In this document: one piece after another, positions 18,264 through 26,652 of the stretch
Numbering within the stretch: the first letter of the stretch is position 1
Layout: every line of letters starts with the position of its first letter
Source of the DNA: Sphingobacterium bambusae
GTDB taxonomy: Bacteria > Bacteroidota > Bacteroidia > Sphingobacteriales > Sphingobacteriaceae
Reading direction: 5' to 3'
Assembly (NCBI RefSeq): GCF_033955345.1
Contig: NZ_CP138332.1
Span: 3,906,001-3,970,000 of the forward strand
Length of the DNA: 64,000 nucleotides
Translations under genes and position numbers: made by a program
Notes under the pieces: model-generated
The model's database searches: none
Told to the model about the DNA's origin: nothing
What the model saw: the letters and a program-made list of their open reading frames with translations, nothing else

Positions 18264-18769
18264 AGTTTAGTTTATAACGTTTCGTTTATAATGTAATCGT
18301 ATCCTGTCGAAAGCTTTTCGTTTCCATGCTACATGACGGTGCAATTATCAAACTACTTGTTGAAACAAGTCAACCGGTTGCATTAAGTTTCAACTGACGA
18401 TTTTCAGCACGATTAATGAATAAATTTTCGTTTAAGACTTATAATATCAGTTCTCAATTCCCTTACGCAGGGATCCCTACAAGCAATTTAAGTAGAACAA
18501 TGATAATGTTTTTTTTTGAAAATATCCTTGTCTAGTGAAGCTTACTTCATTTGTATCTTTTGCGTAGCTATCTCTGCAGCCGCGTTGTAATTTCTTTGCA
18601 CATTTCGAGTGGTTGGCGAGGTCAGCGTTTGGCAAGGAAGTGCTGTTGAATAAGTGCTAGCGATGAAAGCCACCTTAGAAAGCTCAAAGAACAAGGTGTC
18701 AATTCCCTAAATGATGTGTGAAAGGACGGTAACGTTCTCCCCACCGTTGTGGTCGATGTATCAAGCCGT
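18264..18769. other. intergenic stretch with a possible degraded coding remnant
   Basis: No intact gene is visible. Just upstream of the GMC start, GTTTATAA occurs twice in direct repeat 13 bp apart (about 18271-18291), a possible operator. At 18650-18769, plus strand, one frame reads ISASDESHLRKLKEQGVNS, a stop at 18719, then KDGNVLPTVVVDVSSRL. This resembles the C-terminal end of YetF/DUF421 membrane proteins by eye only. It lacks a start and the rest of the domain, so if real it is a relic. Confidence 0.25.
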
Positions 18770-19078
18770 CTATTGATTTTCTTCTTTATTTTGGTACCAT
18801 TCGATTAGGCTAAGCTTGTAGTCGTCTGGATGTGTTCCGGAATCAAAACGGACCAGCTTTTCATTTTCAAAAGTGAAAAATTTGTAAGACGTTTTGGCGT
18901 GGTACGTTCGGTATATGGTAGTGCCTTGGTCTGTTGCAAAAACCATTTGCGCTTTATTTTGTTCGTTGAAGTCTTTCTCCGACATCCCCATCGTAAATAC
19001 CGGTTCAGTGCCAAAAAAGAAAGAGGATTTACAACTCATTATGGTCATTACCAAACAAAGGATAGCTAATTTTCTCAT
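18770..19078 (-). CDS. small hypothetical lipoprotein
   Basis: I do not recognise the family. The start chosen is the ATG at 19078, because MRKLAILCLVMTIMSCKSS is a clean lipoprotein signal (acylated Cys at residue 16), whereas the upstream ATG at 19135 adds a non-signal segment. The mature part is about 85 residues, with FTMGMSEKDFNEQNKAQMVF, then alternating short strands (TTIYRTYHAKTSYKFFTFENEKLVRFDSG would be hairpin-like) and a charged end. The layout recalls small SmpA/BamE-like lipoproteins, which also have a short FxxGMxxxxVxxxxG start, but the resemblance is weak. It is flanked by non-coding DNA on both sides. Confidence 0.65.
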   Translation of the reverse strand: MRKLAILCLVMTIMSCKSSFFFGTEPVFTMGMSEKDFNEQNKAQMVFATDQGTTIYRTYHAKTSYKFFTFENEKLVRFDSGTHPDDYKLSLIEWYQNKEENQ

Positions 19079-19352
19079 GTATGTCACAGTGATTGTTACT
19101 GGAGAAAAAATACAATATAAATCAGAAAATACCAAATTTAGCGTAACCCGTTAACGAAGCCTATATAACCATTAAATTTTTCACACAAACGATTGCGTTT
19201 ATATCGCTGTTGATGTGGCGCTTTTTTCTAACTAATATTGCTTTCAGCGATCTGTTGGAAGAAAGTGGGCTACCGGTAATAGTAACTGCGCAATGTTGGC
19301 GCATACCGGCCTAACGAATTCTAGGCAGGGCTGATACTGATAAAGCCAATGT

Positions 19353-20567
19353 GTGATGATTAAAGCTGTTCATAATGCCAGTAGGCGCACGTTTTTGCGA
19401 TCCTTATCCATTTTTGGTGGATTATTTATCGCGAAGCATAGTGCTGCTGCTTTGGAAGGTGATCGACAGCATGCGGAATCTTTTTCCGTTGTTGCAGGGC
19501 CCTATCTACAAACCAATTTTGGAAATGAGATGTGTATTCAGTGGATTACGAATGCAGATGCCCACAGCTGGGTAATGTATGGTAGTGATCCCGAAGATCT
19601 GCATCTAAAAGCTACAGGCAATCCCGAATTGGGTTTGCTACCATTGGGGCAGATACATCGCGTGACCTTACGCAATCTAGTGCCCGGAAAAACGTACTAC
19701 TACCGCGTGGTATCGAAAGAGGTATTGGACTTTCAGCCCTATAAGCTTAGTTATGGCGATACGTTGAGCAGTGATGTATACCAGTTTGTAAACCAAGATG
19801 TGGCTAAGTCGAAAGTTTCTTTTATTGTGCTGAATGACCTTCATGAAAAGTCCGGCGCTATCGAACGAATGCTAGCTTTGGATGCTGGCAAAACGAGAGA
19901 CTTTGTGTTTTTTAATGGCGACATGTTCGATTATCAGGTGGATGAGCCGCAACTGCTTGCCGGCCTGCTCCAGCCGATTAGCAAAGCTTTCGCCAGCAAC
20001 GTTCCCTTACACTATGTTCGCGGCAACCACGAAACTCGTGGCGTTTTCGCCAGATCGATCGCCAAATATTTTAAGCATATAGGCTATACAGCCTTCACAT
20101 TGGGGCCGGCGCGATTTATCGTATTGGATACCGGAGAAGACAAGGTCGACAGCCATCCTGTGTATGGCGAGGTGGTGGATTTTGATGGCTATCGCGAGGA
20201 ACAGGCGCAATGGTTCGCACAAGAAATGCAACAACCGGAGTTTACCAAGGCTGCATTTCGAGTAGTATTGATGCATATCCCGCCTTTCTACAGTGAAGAC
20301 GAACATGGGTCTGTGCATTGTGCGACATTGTTTAATCCTTTGTTCAACACCGCACAGGTAGATTTAGTGCTTAGTGGACATACCCATGTCCATAAAATTC
20401 ATGCCCCCAATCCTGAGATACACCGCTATCCCATTATTATCGGCGGCGGTCCGCAAGATGGTGAAAGGACGCTCTTGCGCGTTGATATTTCGCAAGAGCA
20501 ATTGGATGTAGAAGTGTTGAACGATAGCGGAAAAAAGATTTCCGAATATCGGATAGATCGTCACTAG
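19353..20567 (+). CDS. exported metallophosphoesterase with N-terminal FN3-like domain
   Basis: The signal region SRRTFLRSLSIFGGLF (10-25) resembles a twin-arginine signal. Residues ~45-125 form a purple-acid-phosphatase-type N-terminal domain ending VTLRNLVPGKTYYYRVV. The calcineurin-like domain has the full metal set: D162 and H164 (NDLHEK), D190 (NGDMFD), N225-H226 (GNHE), H308 (LMHIPPF) and GHTH (342-345). Family role: hydrolysis of phosphate mono- or diesters at a two-metal centre, in the periplasm or at the surface. Length 404 residues. It converges on the heme-oxygenase gene with only 6 nt between stops. The exact substrate is unknown. Confidence 0.9.
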   Translation: MMIKAVHNASRRTFLRSLSIFGGLFIAKHSAAALEGDRQHAESFSVVAGPYLQTNFGNEMCIQWITNADAHSWVMYGSDPEDLHLKATGNPELGLLPLGQIHRVTLRNLVPGKTYYYRVVSKEVLDFQPYKLSYGDTLSSDVYQFVNQDVAKSKVSFIVLNDLHEKSGAIERMLALDAGKTRDFVFFNGDMFDYQVDEPQLLAGLLQPISKAFASNVPLHYVRGNHETRGVFARSIAKYFKHIGYTAFTLGPARFIVLDTGEDKVDSHPVYGEVVDFDGYREEQAQWFAQEMQQPEFTKAAFRVVLMHIPPFYSEDEHGSVHCATLFNPLFNTAQVDLVLSGHTHVHKIHAPNPEIHRYPIIIGGGPQDGERTLLRVDISQEQLDVEVLNDSGKKISEYRIDRH

Positions 20568-20573
20568 CTATTT

Positions 20574-21143
20574 CTAGCTCAACGAGGTTTCTTCTTGAAA
20601 TACATCACCAAATCTGCGGAATGTCTCCACGGCCGTATCCACGGCGACAACCTTGTCCAGCTCGTATTTAGGGAGGCTGTTCAACGATTCGGTAAAAGAA
20701 TGCCACATCTGTCCCGAATTTTCACCGTAGCCGCTGAAGAAGGAGAAGCCGCGGGTAATGCCCAACTTCTTTAACATCTGTACGATGTAGGGGCCACCCA
20801 TGATGGATCCCTCCAATACATAGAGGGCACCCATAGCCTGTAGCTCGTTCGTCACGGAAGGAGCAGTCGCCGCAGGGAGATTGCTAAGATCGCCGCCCAA
20901 CTCTTGGATATCCGCTTTAATATAAGCGGAGTTTCTTCGTTCTTGGTGATCTGGGAGGGTGTTCGCCGTAATGTAAGGGGCAATTGCTCGCTCCACGGCA
21001 GAAAAATAGGCATAGAAGCAGCGGAGCAGTTCAAGATAGTCCTGCTCTGTTTTGATGTGCTTGATGCGCATGACGACTTTCTTTTCGGTGTCCTGATGTC
21101 CGGTTTTGGTGGCTTTTTTTATGCTGTTGCTTAATAAATTCAT
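20574..21143 (-). CDS. biliverdin-producing heme oxygenase
   Basis: The start is the ATG at 21143 (MNLLSNSIKKATKTGH); the longer frame to 21185 overlaps the protease gene and adds no domain. His16 in KATKTGHQDTE is the expected proximal heme ligand, and GALYVLEGSIMGG (105-117) is the heme-oxygenase signature with the distal-helix Gly. Length 189 residues, as in bacterial HemO/BphO-type enzymes. Reaction: heme plus oxygen and reductant gives biliverdin, iron and CO in the cytoplasm. There is no phytochrome gene nearby, and it is the last gene of an eight-gene heme-uptake operon, 10 nt after the S41 protease, so iron release from imported heme is the likely job. Confidence 0.9.
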   Translation of the reverse strand: MNLLSNSIKKATKTGHQDTEKKVVMRIKHIKTEQDYLELLRCFYAYFSAVERAIAPYITANTLPDHQERRNSAYIKADIQELGGDLSNLPAATAPSVTNELQAMGALYVLEGSIMGGPYIVQMLKKLGITRGFSFFSGYGENSGQMWHSFTESLNSLPKYELDKVVAVDTAVETFRRFGDVFQEETSLS

Positions 21144-21153
21144 GGCAAATTGT

Positions 21154-22431
21154 TTAATGTTTATGTAGTGGCGGCTGTGCCACAATAGGAATAAATGCAG
21201 GAGCTGTCGAGCGCTTGGTCGAGGGGCTGTTCATATTGAGGGATCTTGCTACACTGCCGCGCGGCGTAGCAGATTTATCGTCCCCTTGGATAGCGGCGAG
21301 GACGGCCTTCAAGGCCGGCTCAGTTGGGTTGCCCTGATCTCCGTTTGCTAATCCGGGTACCGAAATATCGGGCTCCATGCCGTTATAATAATCGCCCCAA
21401 CCCTCGGCATTATGCAAGCTGAAACTGGCGAGGTAAAGGCTGTATTGGTCAATATGTATCGGGAAAAAGCCCACAGGCTTGCCATAGCTGCGCTCGCCCA
21501 CCAGCACACAGGCTACATAGGGTTTAAGTGCGCTGATCAACAGCTCAGCTGCGGAAGCCGTTGTTCCTGAGACGATGAAGTATAGCGTTCGCAGCGATGT
21601 AAGGCTACCTTCCTTGCTGAAATAGACGCTGTTTGCTTTTTCTGAATAATCTACATCAGCCATTGTTGCGGAGCGTCCTTGGTATTGCACCGGCTTGCCC
21701 GAGCTGTCCAGGTAAGGTTGAAACTGCAATATTCGAGCGTTCGCATTTTGTAGGCGACTGTTAAACCGCTCGGTATACATCAACTTTCCATTAGCACTGC
21801 TGGGCGCAATGAGATTGGCTACATGGGCTGCAGTTTCCACATATCCGCCGGGATTATTGCGCAGGTCGATAATCATAATGCTTGGAGCATCCTGCGCGAT
21901 AGCGGCAAACTTATTATCCAATGCTGTCTTGATATTGCTAAGCAATGGAAAGCCGTTTAAGGCTAAGTAGGCAACTTTCGTCGTACCCACCTCAAAGTTG
22001 CTGGAAGGGCCCAGTGTTTCTGTGCCTGTTAAGGTACTTGCTGCTAAAAGACCGCTACTGCCCGTTTTGGTCTGGATGGAGGAGTAGCGCGGTGCCCAAG
22101 CATCATCTTCTAGCTCGTAAGGCTTGTTTTTACTGGGATTGACGGCGTATTGCGCCATGTCGAAGAGCTCCTGTCGGTACATCTCGATTTCGGATAGTGC
22201 ACTGTTTGCGTAGCGTGTACGCGGCGAAAACTGTGCGTAGCTAGGCAAGCTATTGTGCCATAGATACACTTGCCGTGCATATAGAAAAATAGAGTCCAAC
22301 GTCAGTTCGTTACGCGAACCTGTGCCGGGTGATAACTGCTCGTCTTCGGTGTGAGGTGCAGGATCATCTTTTTCGCAACTGCTTAGCGCAACGAGTCCGA
22401 AGAGAAGGCAGAAAAGAGCTATTCGTTTCAT
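21154..22431 (-). CDS. S41 family (CtpA-like) protease lipoprotein
   Basis: The lipoprotein signal ends LSSC (Cys19) and is followed by EKDD, the acidic stretch associated with surface display in Bacteroidota. The S41 fold shows IIDLRNNPGGYVETA (188-202), the catalytic Ser293 in TTASAAE and Lys318 in GERSYGKPVG. No PDZ domain is evident between the N-terminal helical part and the core, unlike classical CtpA. The tail after about residue 370 is low-complexity and ends in HKH. Family role: serine-lysine proteolysis of exported proteins. In an operon of HmuY-like lipoproteins, an attractive inference is maturation or shedding of those hemophores or degradation of host hemoproteins; nothing here proves it. 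Confidence 0.85.
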   Translation of the reverse strand: MKRIALFCLLFGLVALSSCEKDDPAPHTEDEQLSPGTGSRNELTLDSIFLYARQVYLWHNSLPSYAQFSPRTRYANSALSEIEMYRQELFDMAQYAVNPSKNKPYELEDDAWAPRYSSIQTKTGSSGLLAASTLTGTETLGPSSNFEVGTTKVAYLALNGFPLLSNIKTALDNKFAAIAQDAPSIMIIDLRNNPGGYVETAAHVANLIAPSSANGKLMYTERFNSRLQNANARILQFQPYLDSSGKPVQYQGRSATMADVDYSEKANSVYFSKEGSLTSLRTLYFIVSGTTASAAELLISALKPYVACVLVGERSYGKPVGFFPIHIDQYSLYLASFSLHNAEGWGDYYNGMEPDISVPGLANGDQGNPTEPALKAVLAAIQGDDKSATPRGSVARSLNMNSPSTKRSTAPAFIPIVAQPPLHKH

Positions 22432-22454
22432 TTCGCTAGTTTAGGTAAAAGACC

Positions 22455-23201
22455 TTACTTTTTTGTTGTTAGATCCGTGCTGCCTTCTTCCGTGATATAA
22501 TATTTGAAAGAGATAAAGCCGCGTTTGGTTTGATAATCTTGTGGCGTAGGCGTGGTTAATGCTCCTTTATAGATGGAGATCATCTTGAATTTTACGTAGC
22601 GACCGTCGGTCAGTTTATAGACGGCTAAGTGTTCCGGAATAGGTGTAAAAGTAATTAAGTTGTTGTCATTTGAATTTTCGCTAACAGCCCAGATGTTATA
22701 TTGTTCTGCAGCAAGGGCAGCCGTGTTAACTTGAAGAGAATAACGGTGTGTAAACACACTCTCCTCCGGAACAGTTTCTATAGCATCAAAATCACCGCGA
22801 AGATAGGCGACGCGGTTGTCTCCCTCCAAAGGGTCTTCGAAATGATTATTGAATGCAAAACCATTCATGAAAATATTTGATCCGTCTTTCCCTTTAAACG
22901 CGATATCCCAATCGGTTGGACTTTTTGCCTTATCTATGGAGACAAAAGCATTACTATTAAAGTCGAAATAGGTAAAATCCGTATAGGTATGAACTTCTGT
23001 AATTGCAGCTTGATCTAAAGGATAGTCGGTTACATAGACCACACCATTTGTGTCTTGCTTGGTATATTCATTGATGATGGTGAACTCTTCTTTTTCCTCT
23101 TCCTCTGGAGCAGGAGCGTCATTTTTGCTGCAGGCACCGGTAATACATGTGATAAAAAGGCCTGCGAAGAGATAAGCTAGTAGGTTTTTTTTTGTTGTCA
23201 T
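22455..23201 (-). CDS. HmuY-like heme-binding lipoprotein (fifth of five)
   Basis: The start is the ATG at 23201 because MTTKKNLLAYLFAGLF leads to a lipobox ITGAC; the longer frame adds a non-signal leader. Cys is followed by SKND and a Glu-rich stretch, a likely surface-export signal. The body has the HmuY hallmarks: NSNAFVSIDKAKS, then DWDIAFKGKDGSNIFMNG, and the closing pair YVKFKMISIYKG and GFISFKYYITEEGS. Family role: capture of heme for the TonB receptor. It is 24 nt upstream of the S41 gene and 67 nt after the preceding hemophore. The heme ligands cannot be assigned by eye. Confidence 0.8.
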   Translation of the reverse strand: MTTKKNLLAYLFAGLFITCITGACSKNDAPAPEEEEKEEFTIINEYTKQDTNGVVYVTDYPLDQAAITEVHTYTDFTYFDFNSNAFVSIDKAKSPTDWDIAFKGKDGSNIFMNGFAFNNHFEDPLEGDNRVAYLRGDFDAIETVPEESVFTHRYSLQVNTAALAAEQYNIWAVSENSNDNNLITFTPIPEHLAVYKLTDGRYVKFKMISIYKGALTTPTPQDYQTKRGFISFKYYITEEGSTDLTTKK

Positions 23202-23268
23202 TGTGGTTAAACGTGATAGATTAATAAATAAGTAAGGCATCCAGCTTTTGCTGGATGCCTGTATTGCA

Positions 23269-24030
23269 TTAGAAAGCTTGGTAATCGAAGCTATAGTAAG
23301 GATAATTTGTTGCTGCAACAGGTGCATTCGGTGTTTCGCCGGTGTACAAGCTGTTGATTTTAAACTTGAATTTTGGTGTGCCGTTTTGTAACAATACCAA
23401 GGTTCTGCCTGCTTGAGCGCTAACGATGTGCGTGGTTAGGTTGTAGTTATACCAACCATTGCCATATACCGTAGATCCTGTAGGGCGTACAACCGAATTA
23501 ATACCAATAGTGTTGCTGGTTGCTGCAGTGAAGCTATCGGAAGCGGTAACCGAAGCGAAAGCTTTATCGATATAAGCTAAGGTGTATCCTCCAGTTGTAC
23601 GCGCTTTAATATCACCTGAAGCAGAACCAGTAAACGTAATTTGGTAATTTGCATCGGTAGCACCATCATTCTGAGTGAAATTAAAGTAGTATGTTCCAGA
23701 GATTGCCCAAGTAGAGTCTGTCCCGCCGCCAGAAATATTGCCTTGTGCAAAGTTGCGTACAGCATAAACAGATCCGGCCCGAGATACAGTTCCCTTCGTT
23801 CCGTTTACATCTGAGTAAACTTCATAGTTTCTCGTCACGCCATCGGGGATAACGATAGCCGATTCATTTTGCAAAGGTAAGCTAGGATTTACCACTTCAT
23901 CTTTATTACACGAAGAGAAGGTAACTAAGCCTAAAAGTACCGCTACTGCGATTTGATTCCATTTTTTCTTTGTAGCTTTGAAAGCTTTTGATTGATTGAA
24001 CATCGGGATTGAAAGTTCCATGTTTTTCAT
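23269..24030 (-). CDS. divergent HmuY-like lipoprotein (fourth of five)
   Basis: A long N-terminal segment precedes the lipobox TFSSC (residue ~41), followed by NKDE. The C-terminal half matches the family through NGWYNYNLTTHIVSAQAGRT, parallel to GWYNYSLNTHLAVPIKGRT in the first hemophore of the operon, and the ending INSLYTGETPNAPV then YYSFDYQ. The N-terminal half differs: the DWDIAF motif is missing and a beta-rich, Gly/Thr/Ser segment is found instead (GTYYFNFTQND and so on). It may bind another ligand or act as a scaffold. A 174-nt non-coding gap with two hairpins separates it from the preceding gene, so it may have its own mRNA end or start. Confidence 0.65.
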   Translation of the reverse strand: MKNMELSIPMFNQSKAFKATKKKWNQIAVAVLLGLVTFSSCNKDEVVNPSLPLQNESAIVIPDGVTRNYEVYSDVNGTKGTVSRAGSVYAVRNFAQGNISGGGTDSTWAISGTYYFNFTQNDGATDANYQITFTGSASGDIKARTTGGYTLAYIDKAFASVTASDSFTAATSNTIGINSVVRPTGSTVYGNGWYNYNLTTHIVSAQAGRTLVLLQNGTPKFKFKINSLYTGETPNAPVAATNYPYYSFDYQAF

Positions 24031-24156
24031 TTTTTTGGTTACTTAATAACAATGAGTAAATAATAGCCATCGAGCTTTTCCTAGGCTCTTTGGCGGCCAC
24101 TAGTCCGGACAGTTTTCTGCTTGCAAGGTGATTATTGTCCTGACTACTGGTTTTTT

Positions 24157-24199
24157 GGTTCTTGCGAACCGCTTTTTAAGCATTTGGCGCCGTGCTTAA
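24157..24199 (-). other. two hairpins inside the hemophore operon
   Basis: In the 174-nt gap between the third and fourth HmuY-like genes, 24176-24199 (TTAAGCA/TGCTTAA stem) and 24157-24170 (GGTTC/GAACC stem, 4-nt loop) form inverted repeats starting 6 nt after the upstream stop. On the minus strand no T-tract follows either stem, so they look more like processing or stabilising structures than a full terminator. Confidence 0.4.
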
Positions 24200-24204
24200 G
24201 ATCT

Positions 24205-24981
24205 TTATCGCGTTTTTATCGTGGTGTTTCCCACTTCTTTCTGTACGTAATATTTAAAGTTGAGGTAAGGAGCGAGTGTCTTTGTTGTTGGCTCTCTCCA
24301 GTTGGGCGCTTCCGCGGGATTATCCTTGTAAAGATTGACGATCTGTACCTTCACGTAGCGTCCGTCTTGCAAAAGAAACAGCATCGAACGGTCTTTGTAT
24401 GGACGTAGTTCGTGGTTGGCAAATACATAAAAGCCCCAAGAATCGTTAGGCTCGCTTAGTCCCAAATGGTTGACGTTTTTTGTGAAATCTGCTGTGCTTG
24501 GCACCTGATCAAGTTCATCAAAAAGTGTTTTTGCCACCGTTACTTTTCCGCGGCCTGCTTGTCCATCGGCCGTGGTTGCGTTGGTATTAAAGCTGGAATT
24601 GTAAATGTTATCTACATAGAAGTGCCAAGTAGACGAGGTTTCGAACGTGTAAGCACTTAGATCGCCTGCGTTATGGTTATCACTATAGATCGGCATGCTG
24701 CTATCAAAATTAAAGCCTAGTGGTCGGTGTCCCTCCGAAGAAGAGTTGCCCACGTCAGGGCAAGGTAGATTGACAATATAGACCACTTGGAACTTTTCGT
24801 CGAGGTAGGCGTAATCATTGATCTTTTTCACGCGCGCGGGCACCCAATTCGTGCCGGCTAAAAAGCCTTCTTCTTCGGGTTCTGGCTCGACAATAGGATC
24901 TTCACCTTTCGAACAAGCTGTAAAGAACAGCGCTAGAAAGGCTATGGAAATCATGTTTTTAACAATCTTCATCTGTATCAT
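24205..24981 (-). CDS. HmuY-like lipoprotein (third of five)
   Basis: The lipobox FFTAC is followed by SKGED and a Pro/Glu-rich linker. The ATG at 24972 (MKIVKN) is an equally good start. The family pattern is present but diverged: STWHFYVDNIYNSSFNTNAT takes the place of DWDIAF-type strands, AGRGKVTVAKTLFDELDQVPS matches the loop seen in the other copies, DSWGFYVFANHELRPYKDR the His-containing strand, and YVKVQIVNLYKDNPAEAPNW with LNFKYYVQKE the end. The Cys in NLPCPDVG is unusual. Role by context: heme or heme-protein binding at the surface. It starts 15 nt after the second hemophore gene. Confidence 0.75.
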   Translation of the reverse strand: MIQMKIVKNMISIAFLALFFTACSKGEDPIVEPEPEEEGFLAGTNWVPARVKKINDYAYLDEKFQVVYIVNLPCPDVGNSSSEGHRPLGFNFDSSMPIYSDNHNAGDLSAYTFETSSTWHFYVDNIYNSSFNTNATTADGQAGRGKVTVAKTLFDELDQVPSTADFTKNVNHLGLSEPNDSWGFYVFANHELRPYKDRSMLFLLQDGRYVKVQIVNLYKDNPAEAPNWREPTTKTLAPYLNFKYYVQKEVGNTTIKTR

Positions 24982-24996
24982 GTTGGTTTGTATTTT

Positions 24997-25857
24997 TTAT
25001 TCTGCTGTGCTAAAGTCTGTACTTTTATCTTTTAAGATGGTGTATTTAAAGCTGATGAAAGGAGCTTTATCATCACGGTCGGGGTCTTCTGGCTTGTTCT
25101 TGTAGAAACTGTAGATGATAACCTTCGCCCAGTTGCCTTTGGCTGTTTTGATAATAATGGGGCGCGCCATGTTGTATACCACATGTGATTTTTTAGCATT
25201 GCCGGGATACATCGTGCCATAGAAATCGTAAAAGGCATAGCCATCACCACTCCCCAGAAAATGATCCAGGTTCAGGTAGCCGTTGGAGAGTAGCTTTGCC
25301 TGCGCCGCCGCCGGGACTTCTGCTATTTTATTGTACGCTTCATCGAGGTAGCTGAATGGTATAGGTAACACTTTTGGCTTGTGCGTATTGCTGTCGTAGT
25401 ATTTGCTGTCCACCTCGCTGTCGACAACCAAGTGAAGTCCGCCGCGACCGGTGCTTCCAAACCCAGGGCCTTTGCTGCCATCCTCAAATTGCACTTCGCC
25501 GTGGTTTGCCCAAATGCTGCTGTTGTAGATACCAGCAAAAGCGATGTCCCATTTATCGGTGGCTGCATATTCTTTAGGAATGGCGCGTCCGTCTTCCAAG
25601 CTGTAGTAGATCGTTTGGAAATTGCCATCGCTCGTTACGTCTTGTCCAGACATGGTTTGCGTGGTGTCGCCAGGGAGATTGTTTACGGTGTAGGTGCCAC
25701 TGCTGGTTACGGTGATGGCTGGTAACTCCGGCAAGATCGGCTCGGGTTCAGGCGTTTCGCCTTTGTCCGAACAGGCGACGAAGGGTGCTAAAAGCAGGCC
25801 GCAACAGGCTATTCGAAAGGAGAAGATCAAGCTGTTGTTTTTAAATTTCGTTATCAT
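24997..25857 (-). CDS. HmuY-like lipoprotein (second of five)
   Basis: The lipobox PFVAC is followed by SDKGE and a Pro/Glu linker. Hallmarks: KWDIAFAGIYNSSIWANHGE, GPGFGSTGRGG, SYLDEAYNKIAEVPAAAQ, YAFYDFYGTMYPGNAKKSH and the final FISFKYTILKDKSTDF. The order mirrors the other copies in the cluster, so the group arose by repeated duplication with strong divergence. Length 286 residues. Role: surface capture of heme or a related porphyrin, passed to the TonB receptor encoded two genes upstream. It lies 23 nt after the first hemophore. Confidence 0.8.
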   Translation of the reverse strand: MITKFKNNSLIFSFRIACCGLLLAPFVACSDKGETPEPEPILPELPAITVTSSGTYTVNNLPGDTTQTMSGQDVTSDGNFQTIYYSLEDGRAIPKEYAATDKWDIAFAGIYNSSIWANHGEVQFEDGSKGPGFGSTGRGGLHLVVDSEVDSKYYDSNTHKPKVLPIPFSYLDEAYNKIAEVPAAAQAKLLSNGYLNLDHFLGSGDGYAFYDFYGTMYPGNAKKSHVVYNMARPIIIKTAKGNWAKVIIYSFYKNKPEDPDRDDKAPFISFKYTILKDKSTDFSTAE

Positions 25858-25880
25858 CGTTTTAGCTATACAGTTATTGA

Positions 25881-26651
25881 TTATCTTGTTTTTAGGTTTG
25901 TGCTTCCATCCTCCTGCACAAAAAAGCGGAAGGTGAGGTAAGGGGCGGGCCAGTGCAGGTTGGTGACTACCGGCGGGTTTCCTTGATACACATTGATCAG
26001 CTCTAGCTTGGCATACTTGCCTGTGGCTGTTTTCAGTATGAATGTTCGTCCTTTAATTGGTACAGCCAAGTGGGTATTGAGGCTGTAGTTATACCATCCA
26101 TAATTATACTGCTGGGGCCATCCTTGCCAGCCCACAAAGCCTTGGTTGTTTTCAAAATTGGCATCCTCGGGCACGATATCCACTTCATCGTAGGGTTTAT
26201 CAACCTTGATGATTGCGCCTTGTCCGCTTCCACCGTAGCCCGGGCTTTTCACGACCTCGGGGTTGTTGACATAGACGATGGAGTTATAGATTTCTGTGAA
26301 GGCTATATCCCAGTCATTGGTCTTCATGTAGCGCGCCGAGTCGGCCGCATTGTTGAGCCAGATCTGTTTTTTTGTAGTGAAGCTATACAGAAAGGTGCGG
26401 AAATCACGTTTTTCTTTGCCATCGACACCATCGCCTACCGAGGCGCCGGTATCGCCTGCGAGATCTTCCACGACGGTGCTTTTCCCGTCGGCCAAATCAG
26501 GTTGTACTTCTTCTTTGCTACAGGACAGTGCCATAGCCGTAGCAAAGAATAATCCGATCAGCCATGGCGAGCGTCCTGTTCGACGTCTTGTGGAAGAAGC
26601 GTTAAGCGGTTTGTTTTTCATGTTGATCCGTATGCGTTTTATGTTCATCAT
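25881..26651 (-). CDS. HmuY-like lipoprotein (first of five)
   Basis: The signal has the lipobox MALSC, then SKEEV, the surface-export-type acidic stretch. Either the ATG at 26651, which directly follows the receptor stop, or the ATG at 26621 may be used. It carries DWDIAFTEIYNSIVYVNN, SPGYGGSGQGAIIKVD, then GWYNYSLNTHLAVPIKGRT and YAKLELINVYQGNPP followed by LTFRFFVQEDGS. In Porphyromonas gingivalis the hmuY gene also sits next to hmuR, and this neighbour position is the best functional clue. Length 256 residues. Confidence 0.85.
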   Translation of the reverse strand: MMNIKRIRINMKNKPLNASSTRRRTGRSPWLIGLFFATAMALSCSKEEVQPDLADGKSTVVEDLAGDTGASVGDGVDGKEKRDFRTFLYSFTTKKQIWLNNAADSARYMKTNDWDIAFTEIYNSIVYVNNPEVVKSPGYGGSGQGAIIKVDKPYDEVDIVPEDANFENNQGFVGWQGWPQQYNYGWYNYSLNTHLAVPIKGRTFILKTATGKYAKLELINVYQGNPPVVTNLHWPAPYLTFRFFVQEDGSTNLKTR

Positions 26652-26652
26652 T

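Noticed and set aside
18264-18769. Insertion sequence remnant
   Set aside because: No terminal inverted repeats, target duplication or transposase motifs could be found.
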